A DNA stretch of 64,000 nucleotides from Mycobacterium seoulense (GTDB lineage Bacteria; Actinomycetota; Actinomycetes; Mycobacteriales; Mycobacteriaceae). The stretch lies in NCBI RefSeq assembly GCF_010731595.1, contig NZ_AP022582.1, positions 5,208,001 to 5,272,000 of the forward strand, written 5' to 3'. The notes under the pieces are model-generated. The model was not told the origin of the DNA. It saw only the letters and a list, made by a program, of their open reading frames with translations, and did no database searches. The translations under genes were made by a program, and so were the position numbers. The number at the start of each line of letters is the position of its first letter. Within the stretch, counting starts at the first letter, position 1. Of this stretch, positions 24,764 through 32,678 are shown piece by piece.

Positions 24764-25783
24764 ATGAGTCAACCGAGCGTCAGCCTGATCGACGTTTCCA
24801 GCTATCTGCCCGGTGAGCCGATCGGCGCCGACTACTATGCGCAATTCGCCGAATCCGACGACCTGCGCGAGAACGTCATGTTCCGCGCCCCGAAGTTTCG
24901 TCACCACGTCGGGCCGGACGAGAGCTCCATCGACATGATCGAACGCGCGGCCAAGGGCCTGATCGAGCGGCATGGCCACGACGCGGTCGAGGGCGCCGAC
25001 GTGCTGATCACCCATACCCAGGTGCCGGACATGGCCTTCTACGGCCAAGGCGGCGGTATCGCCCACCGGCTGGGCATGCGACCGTCCTGGGTGCTCGACC
25101 TCAACAACGGCGGCTGCGCGGCGTTCGTGCTGGCGCTCAACGTGGCTCGCAAACTGTTGACCTCCGGCGCCGGGCGCACCGCGCTGATCGCCATCGCGCA
25201 GAACGCCGCCGGGCAGTTCTTCGATCAGCCGACCATCCGGCGCAAGGCGCAGTCCGCGGTGCCCGGCGACGGCGCGGCGGTGGGACTGGTGGCGCTGAGC
25301 GACCGGTCACCCATCCTCGACGTCGAGTGCCGTACCTACGGCGAGTACGCCGGTGAGATGACGCTGTCCTACGACCCGCCCCGCAAGTGGTGGCAGGCCG
25401 GGTCCGGCGAGGGCAGCATCGGCTTCACCGAAAGCAAGATCACCAAGGTGCTGGCGCGCGGGAACCGTCAGGTTCCCGAGGTGGCGCTGGCGGTGTGTGA
25501 CCGAATCGGGTTGCCCGCCAAGGAGCTCGATCTGCTGGTGACCAACCAGCCCAACCGCGTGTTCCTGCGCAACTGGCGTGACGCGCTCGAGTTGCCGCCC
25601 GAACGCCATCGGGACACCTTTGACGAGTGCGGCAACCTTTTCGGCGCCGGGATTCCGATCAACCTGGACCGCGCCGTCTCCGACGGGCAGGTCGGGGCCG
25701 GCGACGTCGTGATGATGGCGGCCTTCGCCCATGCCGGCGACTTCGCCGGTGCGGCGGCGGTGCGCTGGGGAGGGCGAGGCTGA
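24764..25783 (+). CDS. KAS III-like thiolase-fold enzyme lacking the catalytic histidine
   Basis: 339 residues of the 3-oxoacyl-ACP synthase III fold. The nucleophile cysteine is about residue 118 in LNNGGCAAFVLALNVARKL. The conserved Asn is at about 291 in DECGNLFGAGIPI (normally GNTSAASIP). The usual HQAN box is TNQPNRVF, with Asn (about 261) replacing the catalytic His. Canonical FabH uses Cys-His-Asn for decarboxylating Claisen condensation; losing His suggests acyl transfer, as in other KAS III-derived acyltransferases, or a changed mechanism. The fold ends correctly with AFAHAGDFAGAAAVRW (compare FGGG-type ends). The ATG follows the SRPBCC stop by four bases and the stop overlaps the aminotransferase start by one base. 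Confidence 0.85.
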   Translation: MSQPSVSLIDVSSYLPGEPIGADYYAQFAESDDLRENVMFRAPKFRHHVGPDESSIDMIERAAKGLIERHGHDAVEGADVLITHTQVPDMAFYGQGGGIAHRLGMRPSWVLDLNNGGCAAFVLALNVARKLLTSGAGRTALIAIAQNAAGQFFDQPTIRRKAQSAVPGDGAAVGLVALSDRSPILDVECRTYGEYAGEMTLSYDPPRKWWQAGSGEGSIGFTESKITKVLARGNRQVPEVALAVCDRIGLPAKELDLLVTNQPNRVFLRNWRDALELPPERHRDTFDECGNLFGAGIPINLDRAVSDGQVGAGDVVMMAAFAHAGDFAGAAAVRWGGRG

Positions 25784-26850
25784 TGCAGCCCAACCCGACC
25801 CCGGCGGGTCCCGGCACCTGCGACGCATTACCCGACGCGGTGGATCCGTTTGCGTTGTCGCTCAACGAGAATCCCTTCCCGCCGCTGCCGTCGGTGCGGT
25901 CGGCGCTGATCCGGTCCATCCACGCCATGAACCGCTACCCGGAGTTCCTGCCCGAACGGCTGCGCGGTGTGATCGCCAATCACATCGGGGTGCCCGCCGA
26001 CCGCGTGGCGCCGGGCGGCGGAGCGACGGGTGTCGTGCTGCAGGCCCTGCGGGCGGTGACCGCTCCGGGTGACACGATGGCGATGGCCACGCCGACCTTC
26101 GACGGTTACCCGATCCTCGCGCGGATGGCGCAGCTGAAGACGCGAACCGTTCCCCTGGACGAGCGCGGTCATCACGACCTCGACGGGCTGGCCCGCGCCG
26201 CCGCCGACGCCCGGGTGGTGGTGCTGTGCCGGCCGCACAACCCCACCGGAACACTCGAGTCCGCCGCCGCCGTTTCGGCGTTCCTGCGCCGCGTGCCGCG
26301 CGACACCGTCGTCCTGCTCGACGAGGCGTATATCGAGTTCACCGCGCCCGAGCACCGCATCGCGGTGTCGGCGCTGGTCGCCCGGTTTCCCAATGTGATC
26401 GTGGTGCGGACCTTTTCCAAGGCGTACGGCCTGGCGGGATTGCGGATCGGTTACGCAGTGGCGTCACCGGAGCTGGCGGGTGCGCTGTGGTCCCATCAGC
26501 TGCCGTTCGGCGCCGCGATCACCAGTTTGATCGCGGTCGTCGCATCATACAACGCGGAAAGCGAACTGCTGCACCGGGTCCGGTTGATCAACGCCGAACG
26601 CCGCTATCTCCGGATGCGGCTGAGCGCGATGGGGATCTACACGACGGACGCACACGCGAACTTCATGTACCTGCCGCCGAGAAGGGATGGGCGGGGTGGG
26701 CCGTGGCATGAGGTGTTCGCCGACAGCGGTCTACAGGTGCGGTGCTATCCGGACGGCGGTGCGCGGGTCACCGTGGGCCACCGCGCGTCGACGCTGGCGG
26801 TGCTGTCGGCCCTGGGGAAAGGCCACGCTCGCGCGCCAAGTGCGGTATGA
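25783..26850 (+). CDS. PLP-dependent class I/II aminotransferase (HisC-like)
   Basis: 355 residues, ATG at 25783 overlapping the upstream stop (TGATG). Fold-type I features: LSLNENPFPPLPSV, PGGGATGVVLQAL, CRPHNPTGT, LLDEAYIEF (Asp and Tyr contacting PLP) and the Schiff-base lysine in RTFSKAYGLAGLRIGY. This is the histidinol-phosphate / aromatic aminotransferase subfamily. It is not the histidine-operon hisC, since the context is a TPP/KAS III-like cluster; it probably aminates the ketone made by those enzymes. The MarR gene follows six bases later. Confidence 0.88.
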   Translation: MQPNPTPAGPGTCDALPDAVDPFALSLNENPFPPLPSVRSALIRSIHAMNRYPEFLPERLRGVIANHIGVPADRVAPGGGATGVVLQALRAVTAPGDTMAMATPTFDGYPILARMAQLKTRTVPLDERGHHDLDGLARAAADARVVVLCRPHNPTGTLESAAAVSAFLRRVPRDTVVLLDEAYIEFTAPEHRIAVSALVARFPNVIVVRTFSKAYGLAGLRIGYAVASPELAGALWSHQLPFGAAITSLIAVVASYNAESELLHRVRLINAERRYLRMRLSAMGIYTTDAHANFMYLPPRRDGRGGPWHEVFADSGLQVRCYPDGGARVTVGHRASTLAVLSALGKGHARAPSAV

Positions 26851-26856
26851 AGGGGC

Positions 26857-27363
26857 GTGGCTGCCTCACGACCGCCCAAGCGTGACCCGATCGCCGCGGC
26901 GCGCGACAACTGGGAGCGCTCCGGTTGGGCCGACGTGGCGCAGGGCATGGTCGCGGTGACGTCGGTGATGCGCGCGCACCAGATCCTGCTGGCCCGGGTC
27001 GAGACGGCGTTGCGTCCCTACGACCTGAGTTTCTCCCGCTACGAGTTGCTGCGGTTGCTGGCCTTCAGCCGGACCGGCGCGCTGCCCATCACCAAGGCAT
27101 CCGACCGGCTGCAGGTCCACGTCACCAGCGTGACCCACGCGATCCGCCGGCTGGAGGCCGACGGACTGGTGCAGCGGGCGCCGCACCCCACCGACGGGCG
27201 CACCACGCTGGTGCAGATCACCGACCTGGGCCGCTCGACGGTCGAGGACGCCACGGTCACGCTCAACGAGCAGGTGTTCGCCGATATCGGGATGTCCGAA
27301 ACCGAAGCGCGGGCGCTGGTTTCGTCGATCGAGACGCTGCGTCGCGACGCGGGAGACTTCTAG
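26857..27363 (+). CDS. MarR family transcriptional regulator (Rv0737-like)
   Basis: 168 residues from the GTG at 26857. The winged helix is evident: LPITKASDRLQVHVTSVTHAIRRLEADGLV followed by the wing QRAPHPTDGRTTLVQITDLGR. The N-terminus RPPKRDPIAAARDNWERSGW and the helix FSRYELLRLLAFSRTGA match what I recall of Rv0737, which directly follows rslA in M. tuberculosis. Here it is six bases behind an aminotransferase and is likely co-transcribed with that operon, so it is the best candidate for the regulator of the inserted cluster, though its original target may be different. Confidence 0.88.
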   Translation: MAASRPPKRDPIAAARDNWERSGWADVAQGMVAVTSVMRAHQILLARVETALRPYDLSFSRYELLRLLAFSRTGALPITKASDRLQVHVTSVTHAIRRLEADGLVQRAPHPTDGRTTLVQITDLGRSTVEDATVTLNEQVFADIGMSETEARALVSSIETLRRDAGDF

Positions 27364-27462
27364 GCTGCGTCGAGGGAACGACCGTCGTTCGCCGAACGTG
27401 TACCCACTGCGATTCTTCGCGCGATATTCCGCGTTCAGTACACGCTCGGCGCGCTGAGGCCG

Positions 27463-28338
27463 TCAGCTCTCCCGCAGCATCTCGATCACCGCGCTGAAGT
27501 CCTTGTCGGCGTGGGAGGCCGCGAACTTGGCGTAGATCTCGGCTGCGTGCCGGCCCAGCGGCGCGGCCGACCCGGTGGAGGTCACCGCGTCCATGGCCAG
27601 CCCCAGGTCCTTGTTCATCAGCGCGGTCGCGAAACCCGGCTTGAAGTCATTGTTGGCCGGCGACGTCGGCACCGGGCCCGGCACCGGGCAGTTGGTGTGC
27701 ACGGCCCAGCAATTGCCGGTCGCGCCGGTGATGACGTCGAAGAGGGACTGCGCCGAAAGTCCGAGCTTCTCGGCCAGGACGAACGCCTCGCCGACGGCGA
27801 TCTGCTGCACCGCCAGCACCATGTTGTTGCACACCTTGGCGGCCTGTCCGGCCCCGGCCCCGCCGCAATGAATCACCTTGCCCGCCATCGGTTCCAGCAC
27901 CGGGCGGGCGCGGTCCAGGGCGGCCTCGTCGCCGCCCACCATGAACGCCAGCGTCCCGGCGACGGCGCCCTTCACGCCGCCGGAGACCGGCGCGTCGAGC
28001 TGCGAAACACCCTGCGATTCCGCGAGCGCGTGCACCTCGCGGGCGTCGTTGACCGAGATCGTGGAGCTGTCGATGAACAGCGCGCCCGGCTGGGCGGCAG
28101 GCAGCACGTCGGCGTAGCAGCGCTTGACCAGGTCCCCGTTGGGCAACATGGTGATCACCACGTCGGCCCCGGCCACCGCGTCGGCCGCGCTGTCGAACGT
28201 CGTCACCCCGTTGCCGGCCGCGGCGGCGGCCGCCGCGGGCACCGGGTCGAACCCGCGCACGGTGTGGCCCGCGGCCACCAGGTTCGCCGACATCGGCCCG
28301 CCCATGTTGCCCAGACCGAGGAAAGCGATGCTCGTCAT
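27463..28338 (-). CDS. mmsB: 3-hydroxyisobutyrate dehydrogenase
   Basis: 291 residues; oxidises 3-hydroxyisobutyrate to methylmalonate semialdehyde with NAD in valine catabolism. The NAD motif is FLGLGNMGGPMSANL at the N-terminus, the substrate loop is LDAPVSGGVKGA and the catalytic Lys lies in GAGQAAKVCNNMVLA. Third gene of mmsA-fadE9-mmsB, ten bases after fadE9. Convergent with the MarR gene; the 99 bases between them hold no gene. Order matches Rv0751c-Rv0753c of M. tuberculosis. Confidence 0.95.
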   Translation of the reverse strand: MTSIAFLGLGNMGGPMSANLVAAGHTVRGFDPVPAAAAAAAGNGVTTFDSAADAVAGADVVITMLPNGDLVKRCYADVLPAAQPGALFIDSSTISVNDAREVHALAESQGVSQLDAPVSGGVKGAVAGTLAFMVGGDEAALDRARPVLEPMAGKVIHCGGAGAGQAAKVCNNMVLAVQQIAVGEAFVLAEKLGLSAQSLFDVITGATGNCWAVHTNCPVPGPVPTSPANNDFKPGFATALMNKDLGLAMDAVTSTGSAAPLGRHAAEIYAKFAASHADKDFSAVIEMLRES

Positions 28339-28348
28339 GGTCGCCTTT

Positions 28349-29509
28349 CTACGCGCTCGAACGCACTCGCGCGGCCTCGGCCCGGCCGATCACCACCCGC
28401 ATGATCTCGTTGGTCCCTTCCAGGATTCGGTGCACCCGCAGGTCGCGCACGATCTTCTCGAGACCGTACTCCCGCAGGTAGCCGTAGCCGCCGTGCAGCT
28501 GCAGGGCCTTGTCGGCCACCTCGAAGCAGGTGTCGGTGACGTAGCGCTTGGCCATCGCGCACAGCTCGACCTTGTCGGGGTCGTCGTTGTCCAAGGCGTC
28601 GGCGGCCCGCCACAACATCATTCGCGAGGTTTCCAGCCCCGTGGCCATGTCCGCCAGGGTGAACCGGATGGTGGGCTCGTCGAGCAGGGCCCTGCCGAAC
28701 GCCTCCCGTTCCCGCACGTAGGCGCCCGCCTTGTCGAAGGCGGACTGGGCGCCGCCCAGCGAGCACGCGGCGATGTTGAGCCGGCCGCCGTTGAGGCCGT
28801 TCATCGCGATGCCGAAACCGGCGCCCTCGCCGTCCGCACCGCCCAGCATGGCCTCGGCCGGCACCCGCACGCCGTCGAAGATCACCTGCGCGGTGGGCTG
28901 GGCGTGCCAGCCCATCTTCTCTTCCAGCGCCCCGAAACTGAGCCCGGCAGAACCCTTTTCGACCACGAACGCGGAGATGCCGCGCGGGCCGTCGCCGCCG
29001 GTGCGGGCCATCACCACGTAGACGTCGGAGGCGCCGGCGCCGGAGATGAACTGCTTGACGCCGTCGAGCACGTAGTCGCCGCCCTCCCGGACGGCGCGGG
29101 TGCTCAACGCGCTGGCGTCGGACCCGGCGCCCGGCTCGGTGAGGCAGTAGCTGGCGATGACGTCCATCGAGGCCAGCCGCGGCACCCAGGCCTTGCGCTG
29201 TTCGGCGGTGCCGAACGTGTCGATCATCCACGCGCACATGTTGTGGATGGACAGGAACGCGGCGGTGGTCGGGTCGGCGATGGCCAACTGCTCGAAGATG
29301 CGGACCCCGTCGAGCCGGCGCAGCCCGCTACCGCCGACGTCCTCGCGGCAGTAGATCGCCGCCATCCCCAGCTCGGCGGATTCGCGCAACACGTCGGTCG
29401 CGAAGTGCTTGGTCGCGTCCCATTCCAGGGCGTGCGGGGCGATTCGCTTGGCGGCGAACGCGGCCGCCGTCTCGGTGATGACCCGCTCGTCGTCGTTCAG
29501 GGTGAACAT
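28349..29509 (-). CDS. fadE9: Acyl-CoA dehydrogenase FadE9 (isobutyryl-CoA dehydrogenase-like)
   Basis: 386 residues with the full acyl-CoA dehydrogenase fold. The signatures are YCLTEPGAGSDASAL (substrate/FAD loop) and LQLHGGYGYLREY near the C-terminus, with the catalytic Glu in ILEGTNEIMRVVIGR. Length and cluster position indicate the isobutyryl-CoA step of valine degradation, which makes methacrylyl-CoA using FAD and electron-transferring flavoprotein. It lies six bases after mmsA and ten bases before mmsB. Confidence 0.94.
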   Translation of the reverse strand: MFTLNDDERVITETAAAFAAKRIAPHALEWDATKHFATDVLRESAELGMAAIYCREDVGGSGLRRLDGVRIFEQLAIADPTTAAFLSIHNMCAWMIDTFGTAEQRKAWVPRLASMDVIASYCLTEPGAGSDASALSTRAVREGGDYVLDGVKQFISGAGASDVYVVMARTGGDGPRGISAFVVEKGSAGLSFGALEEKMGWHAQPTAQVIFDGVRVPAEAMLGGADGEGAGFGIAMNGLNGGRLNIAACSLGGAQSAFDKAGAYVREREAFGRALLDEPTIRFTLADMATGLETSRMMLWRAADALDNDDPDKVELCAMAKRYVTDTCFEVADKALQLHGGYGYLREYGLEKIVRDLRVHRILEGTNEIMRVVIGRAEAARVRSSA

Positions 29510-29515
29510 CGTGCC

Positions 29516-31036
29516 TTAATCCATTGTCGGAATCACGAATTCGGCGCCGTCCTTGACGCCGGAGGGCCACCGCGACGTGACGGTCTTGGTCTTGGTGTAG
29601 AACAGGATCGAGTGCGGCCCGTGCTGGTTGAGGTCGCCGAAGCCGGAGCGCTTCCAGCCGCCGAAGGTGTGGTAGGACACCGGAACCGGGATGGGAACGT
29701 TGACGCCGACCATGCCGACCTGCACCCGGGAGATGAAGTCGCGGGCGGCGTCGCCGTCGCGGGTGAAGATCGCCACGCCGTTGCCGTACTCGTGTTCGGA
29801 GGGCAGCCGCAGCGCCTCTTCGTAGTCGTGCGCGCGCACGATGCACAGCACGGGTCCGAAGATCTCGTCGGTGTAGATCGACATGTCCGGGGTGACGTGG
29901 TCGAACAGCGTTGGGCCGATGAAGAATCCGCCCTCGAGGCTGGCGTCGTCAAAGGTCAGGTCGTCGCTGCCGCGTTCGCGCCCGTCGATCACAATTTCGG
30001 CACCCGCGGCCACACCCTGCTCGATGTAGTCGCGCACCCGCTTCAGCGCCGCCTCGGTGACCAGCGGACCGTAGTCGGCCTTGGGGTCCAGGCTGTGGCC
30101 CACCCGCAGGTTGTTGATCCGGTCGATGAGCCTGGCGCGCAAGCGATTCGCCGTCTGCTCGCCGACCGGCACCGCGACGCTGATCGCCATGCACCGTTCA
30201 CCGGCGCTGCCGTATCCGGCGCCGATCAGCGCGTCGACGGCCTGATCGAGGTCGGCGTCGGGCATCACGATCATGTGGTTCTTGGCGCCGCCGAAGCATT
30301 GCGACCGCTTGCCGGTGGCCGCGGCCGTCGCGTAGATGTACTGCGCGATGTCGGAGCTGCCGACGAAGCCCACCGCCTGGATGTCGGGGTGGTGCAGGAT
30401 GGCGTCGACGGCCTCCTTGTCGCCGTGCACGACCTGGAAGACGCCGGGCGGCAGGCCGGCCTCGAGAAACAGCTCGGCCAGCCGCACCGGCACCGACGGG
30501 TCGCGCTCGCTCGGCTTGAGGACGAACGCGTTGCCGCACGCCAGCGCGGGCCCGGCCTTCCACAGCGGGATCATGGCCGGGAAGTTGAACGGGGTGATGC
30601 CCGCGACCACACCCAGCGGCTGGCGCAGCGAGTACACGTCGATCCCCGGCCCGGCGCCTTCGGTGTATTCGCCCTTGAGCAGGTGCGGGATGCCGATCGC
30701 GAATTCGATCACCTCGATGCCGCGCTGAACGTCGCCGCGCGAGTCGGCGACGGTCTTGCCGTGCTCGAGGGACAGCAGCTCGGCCAGCTCGTCCATGTGG
30801 TCGTTGACCAGCTCGATGAACCGCATCATCACCCGGGCGCGGCGTTGCGGATTCCACGCCGCCCAACCCTTTTGGGCCTCGACGGCCGAGGCCACCGCGG
30901 CGTCGATCTCGGCCTTGCCGGCCATCGGCACCTGCGCCTGCACCTCGCCGGTGCTGGGGTTGAAGACGTCGGCGGTGCGGCCGGACCGTCCGGGGGTGCG
31001 CTGCCCGTCGATGAAGTGGGGGATCTGTGTGGTCAT
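29516..31036 (-). CDS. mmsA: Methylmalonate-semialdehyde dehydrogenase (CoA-acylating)
   Basis: 506 residues. It converts methylmalonate semialdehyde to propionyl-CoA with NAD and CoA, ending valine catabolism. The aldehyde dehydrogenase features are GITPFNFPAMIPLW, VLKPSERDPSVP, and the nucleophile cysteine in GSAGERCMAISVAV. The usual general-base glutamate loop reads CFGGAKNHMIVMPDAD, the sequence that separates CoA-dependent MMSDH from hydrolytic aldehyde dehydrogenases. First gene of the leftward operon; a near-perfect palindrome lies at 31072-31089 in its promoter. Confidence 0.96.
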   Translation of the reverse strand: MTTQIPHFIDGQRTPGRSGRTADVFNPSTGEVQAQVPMAGKAEIDAAVASAVEAQKGWAAWNPQRRARVMMRFIELVNDHMDELAELLSLEHGKTVADSRGDVQRGIEVIEFAIGIPHLLKGEYTEGAGPGIDVYSLRQPLGVVAGITPFNFPAMIPLWKAGPALACGNAFVLKPSERDPSVPVRLAELFLEAGLPPGVFQVVHGDKEAVDAILHHPDIQAVGFVGSSDIAQYIYATAAATGKRSQCFGGAKNHMIVMPDADLDQAVDALIGAGYGSAGERCMAISVAVPVGEQTANRLRARLIDRINNLRVGHSLDPKADYGPLVTEAALKRVRDYIEQGVAAGAEIVIDGRERGSDDLTFDDASLEGGFFIGPTLFDHVTPDMSIYTDEIFGPVLCIVRAHDYEEALRLPSEHEYGNGVAIFTRDGDAARDFISRVQVGMVGVNVPIPVPVSYHTFGGWKRSGFGDLNQHGPHSILFYTKTKTVTSRWPSGVKDGAEFVIPTMD

Positions 31037-31071
31037 GGTGTCCTCGGGTTCGTACGCGCGTGAGAGGCGGA

Positions 31072-31089
31072 TACTTGGATATCCTAGTA
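31072..31089. promoter_or_regulatory. Near-perfect palindrome upstream of mmsA
   Basis: TACTTGGAT at 31072-31080 faces ATCCTAGTA at 31081-31089; read as an inverted repeat the two 9-base arms agree at eight positions. It lies 36-53 bases upstream of the mmsA start and overlaps the likely promoter of the valine operon (-10-like sequences such as TAGGAT occur on the minus strand within it). It may bind a dedicated repressor; no regulator gene is adjacent on this side. Confidence 0.5.
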
Positions 31090-31120
31090 ACCGCGGGCGG
31101 GCGTCGCAAGGACGCCGGTC

Positions 31121-31999
31121 TCACGCCGGGTAGTGGCCGGCCTTCAGGTCGGCCAGCAGGCTCGGATGGTTGGGCTGCCAGCCGAATCTCTCGCGGGTCA
31201 GCTCGCTCGAGGCCGGCTGGTCCGCCCCGAAGGCGGCGCCGAAGTATCCGAAACTGTCGGCGGGCACCTCCGCGGTGGGCACACCGAGTTCGCGCCCGAT
31301 CGCTTCGGCGAGCGCGCGCATCGGGTCGCCCTCGTCGGCGACGGCGTGCGCCACCGTCCCGGGGGTGGCCTGTTCGAGGACCAGGCGGAACAGGCGCGCC
31401 GCGTCGAGGACGTGCACGGCCGGCCAGCGCTGGGTGCCGTCGCCGACGTAACCGGAGACCCCCGTGCGTCGCGCGGCCTCGATGAGCAGCGACGCGAACC
31501 CGCACGGGCCGGCTTCCCGGTGCACGGACCGGGGCAGGCGCACCACCGCCGACCGGACGTCCTTGGCGGCCAGTTCCAGGGCGGCACGCGCGTTGCGGCC
31601 GCGCCCGCCGATGGGTCCGTCGGTCGGCGCCGGGTCCCGCTCGGTGGCGGTGCGGCCGGGAATCACGGGCGTTCCCGAGGCCATGACGAACGGCTTTCCG
31701 CTGCCTTCGAGCGCCGCGCCGAAGGCCTCGACGGCGCCGGCCTCCTGGGCGACCGCCTTCTGGAAATCGTCGAAGTGGAGGAAGGCGAGGTGAACGACTC
31801 CGTCGGACGCCGCGGCGCCCCGGCGCAGGGTCTGCGGGTCATCGAGGTCACCGCGCAACACGTCGGCTCCCATGGACCGGGCGGCCCGTGCCGACGCGTC
31901 GGAGCGGGCCAACGCGAGAACGTCGTGGCCCGCGCCGATGAGCTCGGGCACGACGGCGGAGCCGATCCCTCCGGTGGCACCCGTGACGAAAACCCGCAT
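31121..31999 (-). CDS. NAD(P)-dependent epimerase/dehydratase family protein (atypical SDR)
   Basis: 292 residues, start ATG at 31999 (MRVFVTGATGGIGSAV) with AGAGGAG upstream. The glycine-rich TGATGGIG motif and the continuation VLRGDLDDPQTL are the atypical SDR pattern. The classical YxxxK motif is not clear (RGRNARAALELAAKDVRSAV), so catalysis may differ; such proteins (SDR_a5-like) often act as NADPH-binding reductases. Divergent from the TetR gene at 32085, with two operators between, so it is almost certainly a repressor target. Substrate unknown. Confidence 0.85.
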   Translation of the reverse strand: MRVFVTGATGGIGSAVVPELIGAGHDVLALARSDASARAARSMGADVLRGDLDDPQTLRRGAAASDGVVHLAFLHFDDFQKAVAQEAGAVEAFGAALEGSGKPFVMASGTPVIPGRTATERDPAPTDGPIGGRGRNARAALELAAKDVRSAVVRLPRSVHREAGPCGFASLLIEAARRTGVSGYVGDGTQRWPAVHVLDAARLFRLVLEQATPGTVAHAVADEGDPMRALAEAIGRELGVPTAEVPADSFGYFGAAFGADQPASSELTRERFGWQPNHPSLLADLKAGHYPA

Positions 32000-32014
32000 G
32001 AGCAACTCCTCTGA

Positions 32015-32069
32015 GTGATGGGACTAATGTCCCATCACGTTACCAGAGTGATGGGACAAAGGTCCCATC
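32015..32069. promoter_or_regulatory. Two GATGGGAC-N4-GTCCCATC operators in divergent promoter
   Basis: First site 32015-32038: GTGATGGGAC, four bases (TAAT), GTCCCATCAC, a perfect inverted repeat with 10-base arms. Second site 32050-32069: GATGGGAC, AAAG, GTCCCATC, perfect 8-base arms. The centres are 33 bases apart. They lie between the epimerase (31999, leftward) and TetR (32085, rightward) genes and together cover the probable promoters of both. They are strong candidate binding sites for the TetR protein. Confidence 0.85.
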
Positions 32070-32072
32070 GCC

Positions 32073-32085
32073 TACGATGGCGGGA
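32073..32085 (+). promoter_or_regulatory. -10 element TACGAT, TetR gene probably leaderless
   Basis: TACGAT at 32073-32078 matches the TANNNT mycobacterial -10 pattern and ends six bases before the ATG at 32085. Transcription would start at or next to the A of the ATG, so no ribosome binding site is expected and none is seen. The second operator ends at 32069, just upstream, where repressor would block RNA polymerase. Confidence 0.5.
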
Positions 32086-32657
32086 TGCCCCGATGGGAAC
32101 CGGACGCGCGAGCACGGCTGGTCACCGCCGCGCTGCAGCTGTTCTCCGAGCAGGGCTACGACCGGACCACCGTCGCCGAGATCGCCGACCACGCCGGCCT
32201 GACCAAGAGCACCTTTTTTCGGTATTTCCCCGACAAGCGTGAGGTGCTGGCGGCCGGTCAGGAGACGCTGGCGCAGCTGCTGACCGAGGGGATCGCCTCC
32301 GCGCCCGCGGACGCGGGCCCGCTCGCGGCGGTCGCCGCCGGGCTCGCGCGGGCGGCCGGGCCGATGACACCGTTCAATCGCGAGCTCGGTCCCCAGGTGC
32401 AGGCCGTCATCGCCACCAGCACCGAGCTGCAGGCGCGCGACGCGCTCAAACAGGTGGGCCTCGCCGCGGCCATGGCGGACGCGTTGCGCGCCCGGGGGGT
32501 GGCGGACCGGGCGGCGACCCTGGCGGCCGAAATGGGAGTGCTCGCGTTCAAGGAGGCATTCGCCGCCTGGCTTGCCGCCGACGACGACCAAGACCTGGGC
32601 GAACTGGCCCGCAAGGCCCTGAATGATCTCCGCGCCGCGGCGGCCGACATCGACTGA
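32085..32657 (+). CDS. TetR family transcriptional regulator
   Basis: 190 residues beginning MPRWEPDARARLVTAALQLF. The DNA-binding domain is SEQGYDRTTVAEIADHAG, LTKSTFFRYFPDKREVL. The C-terminal domain is alanine-rich and of unknown ligand. Divergent from the epimerase gene over a 85-base region holding two GATGGGAC-N4-GTCCCATC sites, so an autoregulating repressor is likely. The FAD protein gene follows 21 bases after the stop and may be in the same operon. Confidence 0.92.
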   Translation: MPRWEPDARARLVTAALQLFSEQGYDRTTVAEIADHAGLTKSTFFRYFPDKREVLAAGQETLAQLLTEGIASAPADAGPLAAVAAGLARAAGPMTPFNRELGPQVQAVIATSTELQARDALKQVGLAAAMADALRARGVADRAATLAAEMGVLAFKEAFAAWLAADDDQDLGELARKALNDLRAAAADID

Positions 32658-32678
32658 GGGCACTAGCCTTTATCCCGT

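Noticed and set aside
24764..25783. FabH (housekeeping 3-oxoacyl-ACP synthase III)
   Set aside because: The catalytic His box is NQPN and the context is not a fatty acid synthesis operon.
25783..26850. Histidine-biosynthesis hisC
   Set aside because: Motifs are HisC-like but it sits in a TPP/KAS III-like operon and no other his gene is near.
28124..31063. A 979-codon rightward open frame over the valine genes
   Set aside because: Antisense to mmsA, fadE9 and mmsB, which have clear family motifs; the antisense product has no recognisable domain.
32015..32242. Short rightward open frame across the double operator
   Set aside because: It reads through the inverted repeats and the TetR start in another frame and has no ribosome binding site.
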